A stretch of DNA of 12,599 nt from Chloroflexota bacterium (GCA_024636135.1 JAGXHP010000012.1:1-12599); one strand, 5' to 3'. Counted from the first letter of the stretch, positions 1 through 6,214 are shown. Program-made: numbers and translations. Notes: generated from the letters alone by a model not told the origin.

Positions 1-1511
1 TCGAGGAGTGCGGCCTCGCGTCCGCCGCTGCGGGACGCCACCTGTGGTCCGGTGAGGATGAATCCACGCTCGTCGCGCTCGACCACGCCGTCCAGCCACG
101 AGGTGCGCGGCTGTTGACCGATGAACACGAAGACGGCGGAGAGCGGCAGCTCGAGGACGCCATCGGCCGCGTCGAACGTGGCGCTCTCGAGATGCGTCGA
201 GCCCCGCAGCTCGCGGGTCGAGGCGCCGGTGTGCAGCTCGACATTGTCGAGCGCCTGGATCTGCTCCACCAGGTAGGCGCTCATCGACGACTCGATGCCA
301 TCGCCACGCACCAGCAGGTGGACCCTGGCCGCAAAGCGCGCGAGGTGGACCGCGGCCTGGCCCGCCGAGTTGCCCGAGCCCACCACGCCAACCTCGGCGC
401 CGCGATAGAGCAGCGCCTCGGTGGTCGCCGCCCCGTAATAGACTCCGGCGCCGGCCAGTTCCGCGGCGCCCGGCACGTCGAGCACGCGGTAGCTCACCCC
501 GGTCGAAATGACGATCGACTGACAGGAAAGCTCGGATCCGTCGTCGAGCACCAGCGTTCGGTACGGATCGGCGCGTCGAATGGCCGCGGCCTCCTGTGAC
601 GACAGGATCTCGGCACCGAGCCGTCGCGCCTGGGCGAGGGCCCGCCGCGCAAGGTCGGCACCGCTCAACCCGGACGGGAACCCGAGGTAGTTCTCGATGC
701 GGCTCGTGGTCCCGGCCTGCCCTCCCGGCGCCTCGCGTTCGACGAGCAGGGTCTTCAGGCCCTCACTGGCGCCGTAGACGGCAGCCGCGAGGCCGGCAGG
801 TCCGGCACCCACGATGACCAGGTCGTAGAACGGCAGGGCCGCGCTGGTCGAGAGGCCGATGCCATCGGCCACGTCGCGCAGGGCCGGGCTGCGCAGGATC
901 CGACCGTTGGGAAAGATCACGACCGGCTCCGCCGGATCGACGCCCTCGTCGAGCGAGTCCGCAACGCGGCGACCCTCGTCCTCAGTGGGGTCGAGCCAGG
1001 TGTACGGCACCTGGTTGCGAGTCAGGAAGTCGCGGATCTCGTGCCCGCGCGGTGCCCAGCGCCCCGCGAGCAGGCGCACGCCCTCGAAGGCCGGCCGGAA
1101 CGTCGCGGACCAATCGGCCAGGAGATCATCGACCACGGGATACAGGTGTTCCTCGGGGGGATCCCACGGCTTGAGAAGGTACTGGTCGAGGCGGATCTCG
1201 TTGATGGCGCGAATGGCGACGTCGGTATCAGCGTAGGCGGTCAGCAGCACGCGCTTCGCATCGGGCTGGAGGGGAAGAGCTTCGCGCAGCAGCTCGATCC
1301 CGGTCATGACGGGCATGCGCTGGTCGACGAGGAACAGTGCGATGGCGTCGCCGCGTCGGGTCAGCTCGCGAACGAGCTCGAGGGCCTCGGCGCCGGCCCC
1401 GGCGGCCAGCACGCGATAGTCGTCCCCGTACTTGGCGCGCAGGTCTCGCTCGACGGCGCGCAGCACCGGAGCGTCGTCATCGACCGCAAGAATTGCGGGC
1501 TTGGAGGCCAT
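1..1511 (-). CDS. Fused response regulator / thioredoxin reductase-like FAD oxidoreductase (3' end off window)
   Basis: Read on the minus strand from the ATG at 1511, the frame stays open to the window edge, giving 503 residues. Residues 1-117 form a CheY-like receiver domain with acidic residues D11-D13, phospho-acceptor D63 (VDQRMP), T91 and K114 (LLKPWD). After a linker comes a thioredoxin reductase-like module with an FAD-binding GAGPAG at 235-240, a GGQAG segment near 270 and an NAD(P)H-binding GSGNSAGQAA from 378. The segment where thioredoxin reductase carries CxxC reads VYYGAATTEA (357-366) and has no cysteine, so disulfide chemistry of the classic kind is not expected. The whole visible protein has a single cysteine, near residue 338. 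The final part, including the second FAD motif (AGD), lies off the window; about 50 residues should be missing. Known relatives are annotated 'fused response regulator/thioredoxin-disulfide reductase'. The cognate kinase and the electron acceptor are unknown. It is transcribed divergently from the next gene. Confidence 0.9.
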   Translation of the reverse strand, partial: MASKPAILAVDDDAPVLRAVERDLRAKYGDDYRVLAAGAGAEALELVRELTRRGDAIALFLVDQRMPVMTGIELLREALPLQPDAKRVLLTAYADTDVAIRAINEIRLDQYLLKPWDPPEEHLYPVVDDLLADWSATFRPAFEGVRLLAGRWAPRGHEIRDFLTRNQVPYTWLDPTEDEGRRVADSLDEGVDPAEPVVIFPNGRILRSPALRDVADGIGLSTSAALPFYDLVIVGAGPAGLAAAVYGASEGLKTLLVEREAPGGQAGTTSRIENYLGFPSGLSGADLARRALAQARRLGAEILSSQEAAAIRRADPYRTLVLDDGSELSCQSIVISTGVSYRVLDVPGAAELAGAGVYYGAATTEALLYRGAEVGVVGSGNSAGQAAVHLARFAARVHLLVRGDGIESSMSAYLVEQIQALDNVELHTGASTRELRGSTHLESATFDAADGVLELPLSAVFVFIGQQPRTSWLDGVVERDERGFILTGPQVASRSGGREAALL

Positions 1512-1518
1512 TCAGGCG

Positions 1519-1524
1519 AGTGTA
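1519..1524 (-). promoter_or_regulatory. Candidate -10 element (TACACT) for a leaderless transcript of the receiver-flavoprotein gene
   Basis: On the minus strand TACACT fits the TAnnnT -10 pattern. It is followed by exactly 7 bases before the ATG at 1511, so transcription could begin at or next to the start codon. There is no Shine-Dalgarno sequence between the element and the ATG. No -35 match is visible. This is a pattern-based inference. Confidence 0.4.
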
Positions 1525-1541
1525 CCGGTCACTCGAAGCGC

Positions 1542-1547
1542 TACGCT
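1542..1547 (+). promoter_or_regulatory. Candidate -10 element (TACGCT) for a leaderless transcript of the small membrane protein
   Basis: TACGCT fits TAnnnT and is followed by exactly 7 bases (CATCCGC) before the ATG at 1555, with no Shine-Dalgarno sequence. It mirrors the arrangement on the other strand at 1519-1524. No -35 match is visible, and start-site mapping would be needed to prove it. Confidence 0.4.
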
Positions 1548-1554
1548 CATCCGC

Positions 1555-1701
1555 ATGCTGTGGTTCATCGTCGTCCTGCTCCTCGGCCTGTGGCTGCTTG
1601 GGCTCCTGCTCAAGCTGTTCGGCGGCCTCATCCACCTGCTGCTCATCGTGGCGCTGGTGGTCATCATCTACCGGCTCGTCACTCGCCGCCGCGTGTTCTA
1701 G
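1555..1701 (+). CDS. lmo0937-family small membrane protein (48 aa)
   Basis: A 48-residue, almost wholly hydrophobic protein that starts MLWFIVVLLLGLWLLGLLLK and ends in a basic tail (YRLVTRRRVF). The hydrophobic core contains a FGGLIH segment that splits it into two possible membrane stretches, about residues 2-20 and 25-41. This composition and the GGLIHLLLIVAL segment match the lmo0937 family of tiny membrane proteins, whose function is not known. I chose the ATG at 1555 over the upstream in-frame ATG at 1432 because the longer frame runs antisense through the receiver-domain gene and adds low-quality arginine/serine-rich sequence. The start has no ribosome binding site and may be translated from a leaderless mRNA. 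The hutI start lies six bases after the stop, so the two genes may be co-transcribed. Confidence 0.82.
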   Translation: MLWFIVVLLLGLWLLGLLLKLFGGLIHLLLIVALVVIIYRLVTRRRVF

Positions 1702-1707
1702 GACACC

Positions 1708-2886
1708 ATGCTCCTCACCGGGACCGGCCGCCTGGCGCCCGCCGGTCTCTCGCCGTGGGCGCTGCTGGTCGAGGAGGGTCGGATCGCGTGGATCGGGCCC
1801 CCCGCCGAGGCACCGCGGGCTGAGCGCGTGGACCTGGGCGGTGCACTCGTCACTCCCGGGCTGGTGGACAGCCACACCCATCCCGTCTTTGCCGGCGAGC
1901 GGTCCAACGAGGCAGCCTCGCGGCTCGAGGGTCAGCCGTACACCGACGGCGGCATCCTGCGAACGGTCCGGGCCACTCGCGCCGCCGACGATGCATCGCT
2001 CGAGCTCCTCGTCGAGTCGCGTCTTCGCTCGGCGCTGGCCGCCGGCACGACGACGGTGGAGTGCAAGTCGGGGTACGGGCTGTCGCTCGACCAGGAGCTC
2101 CGCCACCTGCGGATCATCGCCCGCGTCGCCGAGCGACTGCCGCTGCGCGTGATCCCGACCTTCCTCGGGGCGCACGCCGTCCCGCCGGAGCACGCCGGCA
2201 TGGCCGAGTACGCGGCCCACGTCGCCGAGGACATGGTCCCGGCAGTGGCGTCGGCCGGCCTCGCGTCCTTCGTCGACGTGTTCGCCGATTCCGGGTTCTT
2301 CGACGCCACGGCCACCGAACGCATCGGACGCGCCGCGACGGCCGCCGGGCTCGGCCTGCGCCTGCATGCCGATCAGCTGGAGCTGACGGGCGCCGCACGG
2401 CTGGGGGTCGATCTCGGCGCGGCATCAGTCGATCACCTGGAACAGCTGGATGCCGGCGGCGTCGCCGCGATGGCCGGCTCGTCGACGGTCGCGACGCTGC
2501 TGCCCGGGCCGGCGACCGTCCTCCGCGATCGGATGCCTCCGGCTCGGGCGCTGCTCGACGGGGGCGCGGGGGTGGCGCTGGCCAGCGACGCGAACGCCGG
2601 GACCTTCGGCGCATTCGGCGCCATGCCGCTGGTCATCGGCCTCGGCGCGACGCTGCTCGGGATGACGGTGGCCGAGGCGCTGGTCGCTGCCACGCGGGGT
2701 GGCGCCGCCGCCCTGCGCCGCCCGGATCTCGGGGTGCTCGAGGTGGGCGCCGCCGCCGACCTCGTGGCCTGGGACGCCGATCACGAAGGCGCGTTCGCCC
2801 TGCGCCTCGGCCACGTTCGCCCACTGCGGACCTGGATCGGCGGAGTGGAGCTTGCCGCTGCGGCGCGGCGTACGATCAGCACATGA
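1708..2886 (+). CDS. hutI: Imidazolonepropionase
   Basis: This 392-residue amidohydrolase should open the ring of 4-imidazolone-5-propanoate to N-formimino-L-glutamate, the third step of histidine breakdown in the cytoplasm. Family hallmarks are all visible: the metal-binding HxH in DSHTHPVFAGER (H56, H58), AGTTTVECKSGYGLS near residues 110-125, HADQL (H220), VDHLE (H243) and SDANAGT (D294). Length is close to the usual ~400. A short AGGA (1700-1703), overlapping the previous stop codon, lies four bases before the ATG. No hutH, hutU, hutG or hut regulator is present in the window, so it is an isolated hut gene here. The downstream DinB-type gene begins within its stop codon (ATGA). Other cyclic amidohydrolases are less likely given the near-exact HutI motifs. 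Confidence 0.95.
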   Translation: MLLTGTGRLAPAGLSPWALLVEEGRIAWIGPPAEAPRAERVDLGGALVTPGLVDSHTHPVFAGERSNEAASRLEGQPYTDGGILRTVRATRAADDASLELLVESRLRSALAAGTTTVECKSGYGLSLDQELRHLRIIARVAERLPLRVIPTFLGAHAVPPEHAGMAEYAAHVAEDMVPAVASAGLASFVDVFADSGFFDATATERIGRAATAAGLGLRLHADQLELTGAARLGVDLGAASVDHLEQLDAGGVAAMAGSSTVATLLPGPATVLRDRMPPARALLDGGAGVALASDANAGTFGAFGAMPLVIGLGATLLGMTVAEALVAATRGGAAALRRPDLGVLEVGAAADLVAWDADHEGAFALRLGHVRPLRTWIGGVELAAAARRTIST

Positions 2887-3428
2887 CATACCTGGATGAG
2901 ACGGTCGACCTCCTGCATCGCACGCCCGAGCTGCTGCGCATCCTGCTCCGTGGGCTGCCGGACGCCTGGACCGATACGACCGACACTCCCGATGGATGGC
3001 GACCACGCGACGTCGTCGGCCACCTCGTCACCGGCGAGCTCAGCGATTGGATCGCGCGCACCCAGCGCATCCTCGAGCACGGCACCGACCTTCCGTTCGA
3101 CAGGTTCGACCGTTTCGCCCACGAGTCGCGCGACGCGGACGCGTCGCTCGACGAGCTGGTGGAGCGATTCGCCGCGCTGCGGGGCGAGAACCTGGCGCGC
3201 CTCGATGAGCTCGTCTCGGAGGAAGACCTCGATCGTCGCGGACTGCACCCGTCGCTCGGCGAGGTGACCCTGCGCGAGCTGCTGACGACGTGGGCGGTGC
3301 ACGACCTCGACCACGTGGCCCAGATCTTCGCCGCCATGGCGGGATCCCATGATGCCGAGGTGGGTCCGTGGAAGGCGTATCTCGGCATCCTGCTGCGTCG
3401 CGACGATCCGTCCGCCACGCCCGGCTGA
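2883..3428 (+). CDS. DinB-fold (DinB_2 / DUF664-like) metal-binding protein
   Basis: A 181-residue, mostly helical protein. H47 (DVVGHLVTGE) and H140/H144 (VHDLDHVAQI) are placed as the three-histidine metal site of the DinB/YfiT four-helix-bundle superfamily, and GWRPRDVVGHL and LRELLTTWAVHDLDH are typical of it. Family members include thiol-S-transferases that use bacillithiol or mycothiol, and many members of unknown function. Nothing here fixes the substrate. It starts inside the hutI stop codon (ATGA, 2883-2886), which implies translational coupling. Whether it takes part in histidine breakdown is unknown. A longer open frame beginning at 2061 exists but runs through hutI in another frame and is not real. 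Confidence 0.88.
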   Translation: MTYLDETVDLLHRTPELLRILLRGLPDAWTDTTDTPDGWRPRDVVGHLVTGELSDWIARTQRILEHGTDLPFDRFDRFAHESRDADASLDELVERFAALRGENLARLDELVSEEDLDRRGLHPSLGEVTLRELLTTWAVHDLDHVAQIFAAMAGSHDAEVGPWKAYLGILLRRDDPSATPG

Positions 3429-3431
3429 GCC

Positions 3432-3470
3432 CGTCACTGAATCGTCACGCGCCCGCCATACCTCCGTCAC
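3432..3470 (+). promoter_or_regulatory. Three phased CGTCAC direct repeats upstream of the spondin gene
   Basis: CGTCAC occurs at 3432-3437, 3443-3448 and 3465-3470, with start-to-start spacings of 11 and 22 bases, that is one and two helical turns on the same face of DNA. The stretch lies between the stop of the DinB-type gene and the secreted protein gene. Direct repeats with an 11-bp period are the usual target form of OmpR/PhoB-type response regulators. The assignment as a binding site is inference. Confidence 0.4.
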
Positions 3471-3524
3471 GGTCCCTCCCCACGATTGCCCGAGGCCGCC
3501 CGCACCACGGCGGCGATTCGCATC

Positions 3525-3530
3525 GAGAGG
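3525..3530 (+). promoter_or_regulatory. Ribosome binding site of the spondin-domain gene
   Basis: GAGAGG lies seven bases before the ATG at 3538 and decides the start. The open frame extends upstream to 3349, but that extension overlaps the DinB-type gene and would bury the signal peptide. Confidence 0.6.
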
Positions 3531-3537
3531 ACCGACC

Positions 3538-4275
3538 ATGCACCGACCCACCCGACGACTCGCGGGCCCGCTCCTCGGGGCGGCCCTCCTGGCCATCGTG
3601 GCCGTCTCACCGACCCTCGCCGCGCACCAGCAGCGGACGTACGAGGTCACCATCACCAACCTGACCAGCGGCCAGGCCTTCACCCCGCCGCTCATCGCCA
3701 CGCACCGCGGCTCGACCCACCTGTTCCAGGTTGGAAGTTCCGCCAACCTCGGGACGCAGGAGATTGCCGAGAACGGCAACCTTGCCCAGTTCATGGGCAC
3801 CCTGGGCTCGGATCCCGCCATCTCCGACTACACGGCGGCAGGCGCGCCGCTCGTTCCCGTCGGCTCTCCGCTGTTCGGCATGTTCAGCAACACGGTGACG
3901 CTCACGATCACCGCCGGGCCGGGCGCGCAGTTCCTGTCCTATGAGTCGATGCTGATCTGCACGAACGACGGGTTCACCGGCGTGGACGGGCTCAAGCTCC
4001 CGAACCAGGTGGGCAGTGCCGTGACGGTAAACGGCGCCGCCTACGACGCGGGGACCGAGATCAACACCGAGGACTTCGCGGACATCGTGCCGCCGTGCCA
4101 GCCCCTGATCGGCGTGAGCTCCGACGATGCCGGCACTGATATGACGAATCCCGATCTGGCCGAGGGTGGCGTGATCCATCACCATGCCGGAATCGCCGGC
4201 GGCAACGACCTCGTGCCGGGAGTCCATGGCTGGACCAACCCGGTCGTCGAGATCACGGTCGAGCGCGTCAGCTGA
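3538..4275 (+). CDS. Secreted spondin-domain protein
   Basis: A 245-residue exported protein. Residues 1-28 form a signal peptide: a basic start (MHRPTRRLAG), a hydrophobic core (LLGAALLAIVAVSPTLA) and a likely cut after A28. The rest, from about residue 33, is one spondin_N-type beta domain: YEVTITNLTSGQAFTPPL opens it, followed by the FQVGSSANLGTQEIAENGN region, FSNTVTLTITAGP, SYESMLICTNDGFTGVDGL and a histidine-containing GGVIHHHAGI near residues 220-230. Bacterial members are secreted proteins of uncertain role, perhaps in binding surfaces or matrix. Two cysteines, C141 and C187, could pair as a disulfide after export. The gene looks monocistronic: it is preceded by phased repeats and followed 15 bases after the stop by a hairpin. 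Confidence 0.9.
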   Translation: MHRPTRRLAGPLLGAALLAIVAVSPTLAAHQQRTYEVTITNLTSGQAFTPPLIATHRGSTHLFQVGSSANLGTQEIAENGNLAQFMGTLGSDPAISDYTAAGAPLVPVGSPLFGMFSNTVTLTITAGPGAQFLSYESMLICTNDGFTGVDGLKLPNQVGSAVTVNGAAYDAGTEINTEDFADIVPPCQPLIGVSSDDAGTDMTNPDLAEGGVIHHHAGIAGGNDLVPGVHGWTNPVVEITVERVS

Positions 4276-4290
4276 CCCGCGTCCTTCTTG

Positions 4291-4319
4291 ACGGGTGCGC
4301 TCATCGTGGGCGCACCCGT
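4291..4319 (+). terminator. Terminator-like hairpin after the spondin gene
   Basis: A perfect 10-bp inverted repeat, ACGGGTGCGC (4291-4300) and GCGCACCCGT (4310-4319), with a 9-base loop. It begins 15 bases after the spondin stop codon. There is no following T-run, as is common in GC-rich genomes, so its activity as a terminator is likely rather than proven. Confidence 0.6.
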
Positions 4320-4339
4320 TGCGCTGTCTCCGCAGTCGC

Positions 4340-4512
4340 CGATTCATCGCCGCAATCGCGCCGAACGGTCGGCGGGGGCGCCGCCCCGCCGATATATCGG
4401 CTCATGGGCGGCCAGAACAGCGGTTGCGGCCCCTTCAGGCCACGTGCCAGCCGATAGATCGGCAGCAGCGCGCCAGATGACCCCCAAAAGGCGCGATTCC
4501 GGCGATCTATCG
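4340..4512 (+). promoter_or_regulatory. Array of four CGATNNATCG palindromes upstream of the Crp/Fnr-type gene
   Basis: Four copies of the palindrome CGATNNATCG lie in the 280-bp non-coding region: 4340-4349 (centre TC), 4390-4399 (centre AT), 4452-4461 (centre AG) and 4503-4512 (centre CT). Start-to-start spacings are 50, 62 and 51 bases, close to whole numbers of helical turns. The second and third copies extend to 14 bp (GCCGATNNATCGGC). The last copy ends 43 bases before the regulator's start codon. This looks like a multi-site operator for a dimeric DNA-binding protein, and autoregulation by the adjacent gene is the simplest guess. The classic FNR site has four bases between its GAT and ATC halves; here there are two, so a standard FNR site is not matched. 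Confidence 0.55.
4369..4392. repeat. Strong GC-rich inverted repeat overlapping the second palindrome
   Basis: TCGGCGGGG (4369-4377) pairs perfectly with CCCCGCCGA (4384-4392) around a 6-base loop GCGCCG. The right arm runs into the palindrome at 4390-4399. It could be a second terminator-like structure for read-through from the spondin gene or an RNA structure in the leader of the downstream gene. The sequence alone does not decide. Confidence 0.5.
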
Positions 4513-4555
4513 ACGCGGCCACGATCCTTCGTCACTTCCGCGCGCCGCGGAATGG

Positions 4556-5326
4556 ATGCATGATTGTCCAATGCTGAAACGCTTCTTCGATCGGCAGGCT
4601 GGACCGGCGATGCAACCGCCGACCGGTCCCCCGCTGACCGAGGACGACTTGAAGGTCGGCCTGCTGCGCGAGGTCGACCTCTTCGCCGGGCTGACGCCGG
4701 AGCAGCTCAAGGAGGTCAGCCAAACGCTGCCGATGCAGACGTGCGTCGTCGGCGGGCTGGTGACGTCGCCCGACGATGACGACGAGCGCCTGTACATCGT
4801 GAAGCGCGGCCGCGTACGGCTCTATCGGCTCACCCCCGACGGCAAGCAGCTGACGCTGGAGATCCTCGACAAGGGCCGGATCGTCGGGCGCATGTCGTGG
4901 CTTGGCCAGGAGCTCAGTGACGTCTACGCCGAAGCGGTCGAGGAGGCGCTCATCTGCAGCTTCACCCCCGATGAGCTGCGCCGCCTGATTGATCGCTTCC
5001 CGGCCGTGGGCGTCAACATCATTCGCTACCTCTCCGATCGGCTCGCCAGCTCGGAGCGCGAGCGGGAGATCATGGCCTTCCGCTCGGTCGAGCAGCGGCT
5101 CGCGGCGCGTCTTCTCGACCTCCTGCGACGATTCGGCCGCGATGACGCCGATGGGGCCATCGACGCGCGCCTGACCCAGCAGGAGCTCGCCGACATGATC
5201 GGGACATCGCGGGAGACGCTCGCCACCACGGTCTCCTCGCTCCGCGAGCGCGGCATCGTCGAGATGGCCCGCCAGCGCGTGGTGGTCCTCGACCCGGACC
5301 GGCTCGAGGCGCTGGCCGAGGGCTGA
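4556..5326 (+). CDS. Crp/Fnr-family transcriptional regulator
   Basis: A 256-residue cytoplasmic DNA-binding protein. Residues ~36-150 form a cyclic nucleotide-binding-type beta-roll (LLREVDLFAGLTPEQLKEVS, then ERLYIVKRGRVRLYRLTPDGKQLTLEIL). A long dimer helix follows, then a winged helix-turn-helix at about 205-245 (LTQQELADMIGTSRETLATTVSSLRERGIV). The segment expected to bind the cyclic nucleotide phosphate (GE-A-x-R-A-A type) reads instead GRMSWLGQELSDVYAEAVEE, so cAMP binding is doubtful. The three cysteines outside the HTH are not clustered as in oxygen-sensing FNR. The signal is unknown. The start at 4556 is taken because GGA lies about five bases upstream; the ATG at 4571 has no such site. 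It follows a 280-bp non-coding region with four repeated palindromes, probably its control region. Confidence 0.9.
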   Translation: MHDCPMLKRFFDRQAGPAMQPPTGPPLTEDDLKVGLLREVDLFAGLTPEQLKEVSQTLPMQTCVVGGLVTSPDDDDERLYIVKRGRVRLYRLTPDGKQLTLEILDKGRIVGRMSWLGQELSDVYAEAVEEALICSFTPDELRRLIDRFPAVGVNIIRYLSDRLASSEREREIMAFRSVEQRLAARLLDLLRRFGRDDADGAIDARLTQQELADMIGTSRETLATTVSSLRERGIVEMARQRVVVLDPDRLEALAEG

Positions 5327-5382
5327 GCGGCCGTGTCGCCTCGCTTACAGCGGACGGGGCGCCGGCGGCGCAGGCTGGCACC

Positions 5383-6177
5383 ATGGTCTCGCCCAACATG
5401 ACCCCGGCCCGCTGGAATCTTCCCGATCTCCCGTCCTCGTCGATCGGTGAGGTGCCGTTCGTCGACGGCAAGGTCATGGTGGAAGCCGATCGCATCGCGA
5501 CGGACCGCATCGGCTTCAGCCTGCTCCAGATGATGGAGAACGCCGGCCATCAGCTTGCCGAGCTCACGCGTCTCACGCTCGGCTCGTCGGTGGCGGGTCG
5601 CAGCATCGTCGTCCTGGCCGGCACCGGCAACAACGCCGGCGGCGGGCTCGTCGCGGCACGCCGGCTTGCCGGCTGGGGCGCCGATGTCTGCGTCGCGTTC
5701 GCCCACCCGATTCTCCGGCTGCGTCCCGCGCCGTGCGCGCAGATCGAGCCGCTGCTCGCCGCGGGCGTGCGGGCCGCCGTGGCCGGACATGATCGGTCGC
5801 ACGATGAGCTGCGCGGCGAGATCGAGCACGCGGACGTCGTCATCGACGCGCTCATCGGCTACAGCCTGCGCGGAGCTCCGGACGAGGTGCTTCGCCCGCT
5901 GATCGAGATGGCCGATGCCGGTGCCGGTGCCGTGCTGAGCCTCGACATCCCTTCCGGCATCGACGCGACGAGCGGCGCGCGCCCCGGGGCGGCCGTCTCG
6001 GCCGACGCCACGCTCGCCCTGGACCTTCCGAAGCGAGGCATGTCGATCGGCGAGGGGGCACGCCATGCCGGGGTGCCGTTCGTGGCCGACATCGGGATCC
6101 CGGCATCCGTCTTCACGGGACTCGGGGTCGCGGTCGACGGCATCTTCGACGCCGGGCCGCTCCTGCGGATTGGCTGA
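5383..6177 (+). CDS. nnrE: NAD(P)H-hydrate epimerase-like protein (stand-alone YjeF_N domain)
   Basis: A 264-residue Rossmann-like protein made of a single YjeF_N domain. The family converts R-NAD(P)H-hydrate to the S form so that a dehydratase can repair it. Visible motifs are LLQMMENAGHQLAEL (helix before the fold), GTGNNAGGGLVAARRL (80-95), VVIDALIGYSLRG (about 160-172) and LDIPSGIDATSG, with D188 and D194 in the DIPSGxD motif. The usual GNNGGDG loop reads GNNAGGG here, so its conserved aspartate (position 87) is glycine. This may mark a divergent subfamily or another substrate. The C-terminal dehydratase domain found fused in many bacteria is absent, and no separate one is in the window. 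Only a weak AGG precedes the ATG at 5383; an alternative in-frame ATG is at 5398. The prenyltransferase gene follows closely. Confidence 0.82.
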   Translation: MVSPNMTPARWNLPDLPSSSIGEVPFVDGKVMVEADRIATDRIGFSLLQMMENAGHQLAELTRLTLGSSVAGRSIVVLAGTGNNAGGGLVAARRLAGWGADVCVAFAHPILRLRPAPCAQIEPLLAAGVRAAVAGHDRSHDELRGEIEHADVVIDALIGYSLRGAPDEVLRPLIEMADAGAGAVLSLDIPSGIDATSGARPGAAVSADATLALDLPKRGMSIGEGARHAGVPFVADIGIPASVFTGLGVAVDGIFDAGPLLRIG

Positions 6178-6214
6178 CCGCGACGGGCGCGTCCTCGCGG
6201 GCGCGCTCATCTCG

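Noticed and set aside
1477..2367. A 296-codon minus-strand open frame antisense to hutI and the small membrane protein
   Set aside because: It mirrors hutI, has low-complexity Arg/Glu/Gly-rich sequence with no fold signature, and hutI has complete family motifs. High GC content makes such antisense frames common.
2061..2882. Upstream extension of the DinB-type frame through hutI
   Set aside because: The extension is arginine-, proline- and glycine-rich and out of frame with hutI. The ATG at 2883 gives a normal-length DinB protein with an ATGA junction.
2781..3821. A 346-codon minus-strand open frame antisense to the DinB-type and spondin genes
   Set aside because: No recognisable domain, and it spans the intergenic region plus two well-supported genes on the other strand.
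6170..6214. TTG start for the prenyltransferase overlapping the nnrE-like stop
   Set aside because: Possible, but it adds a 15-residue polar lead (LADRDGRVLAGALIS) ahead of the first membrane span. The ATG at 6215 gives the usual family start and length.
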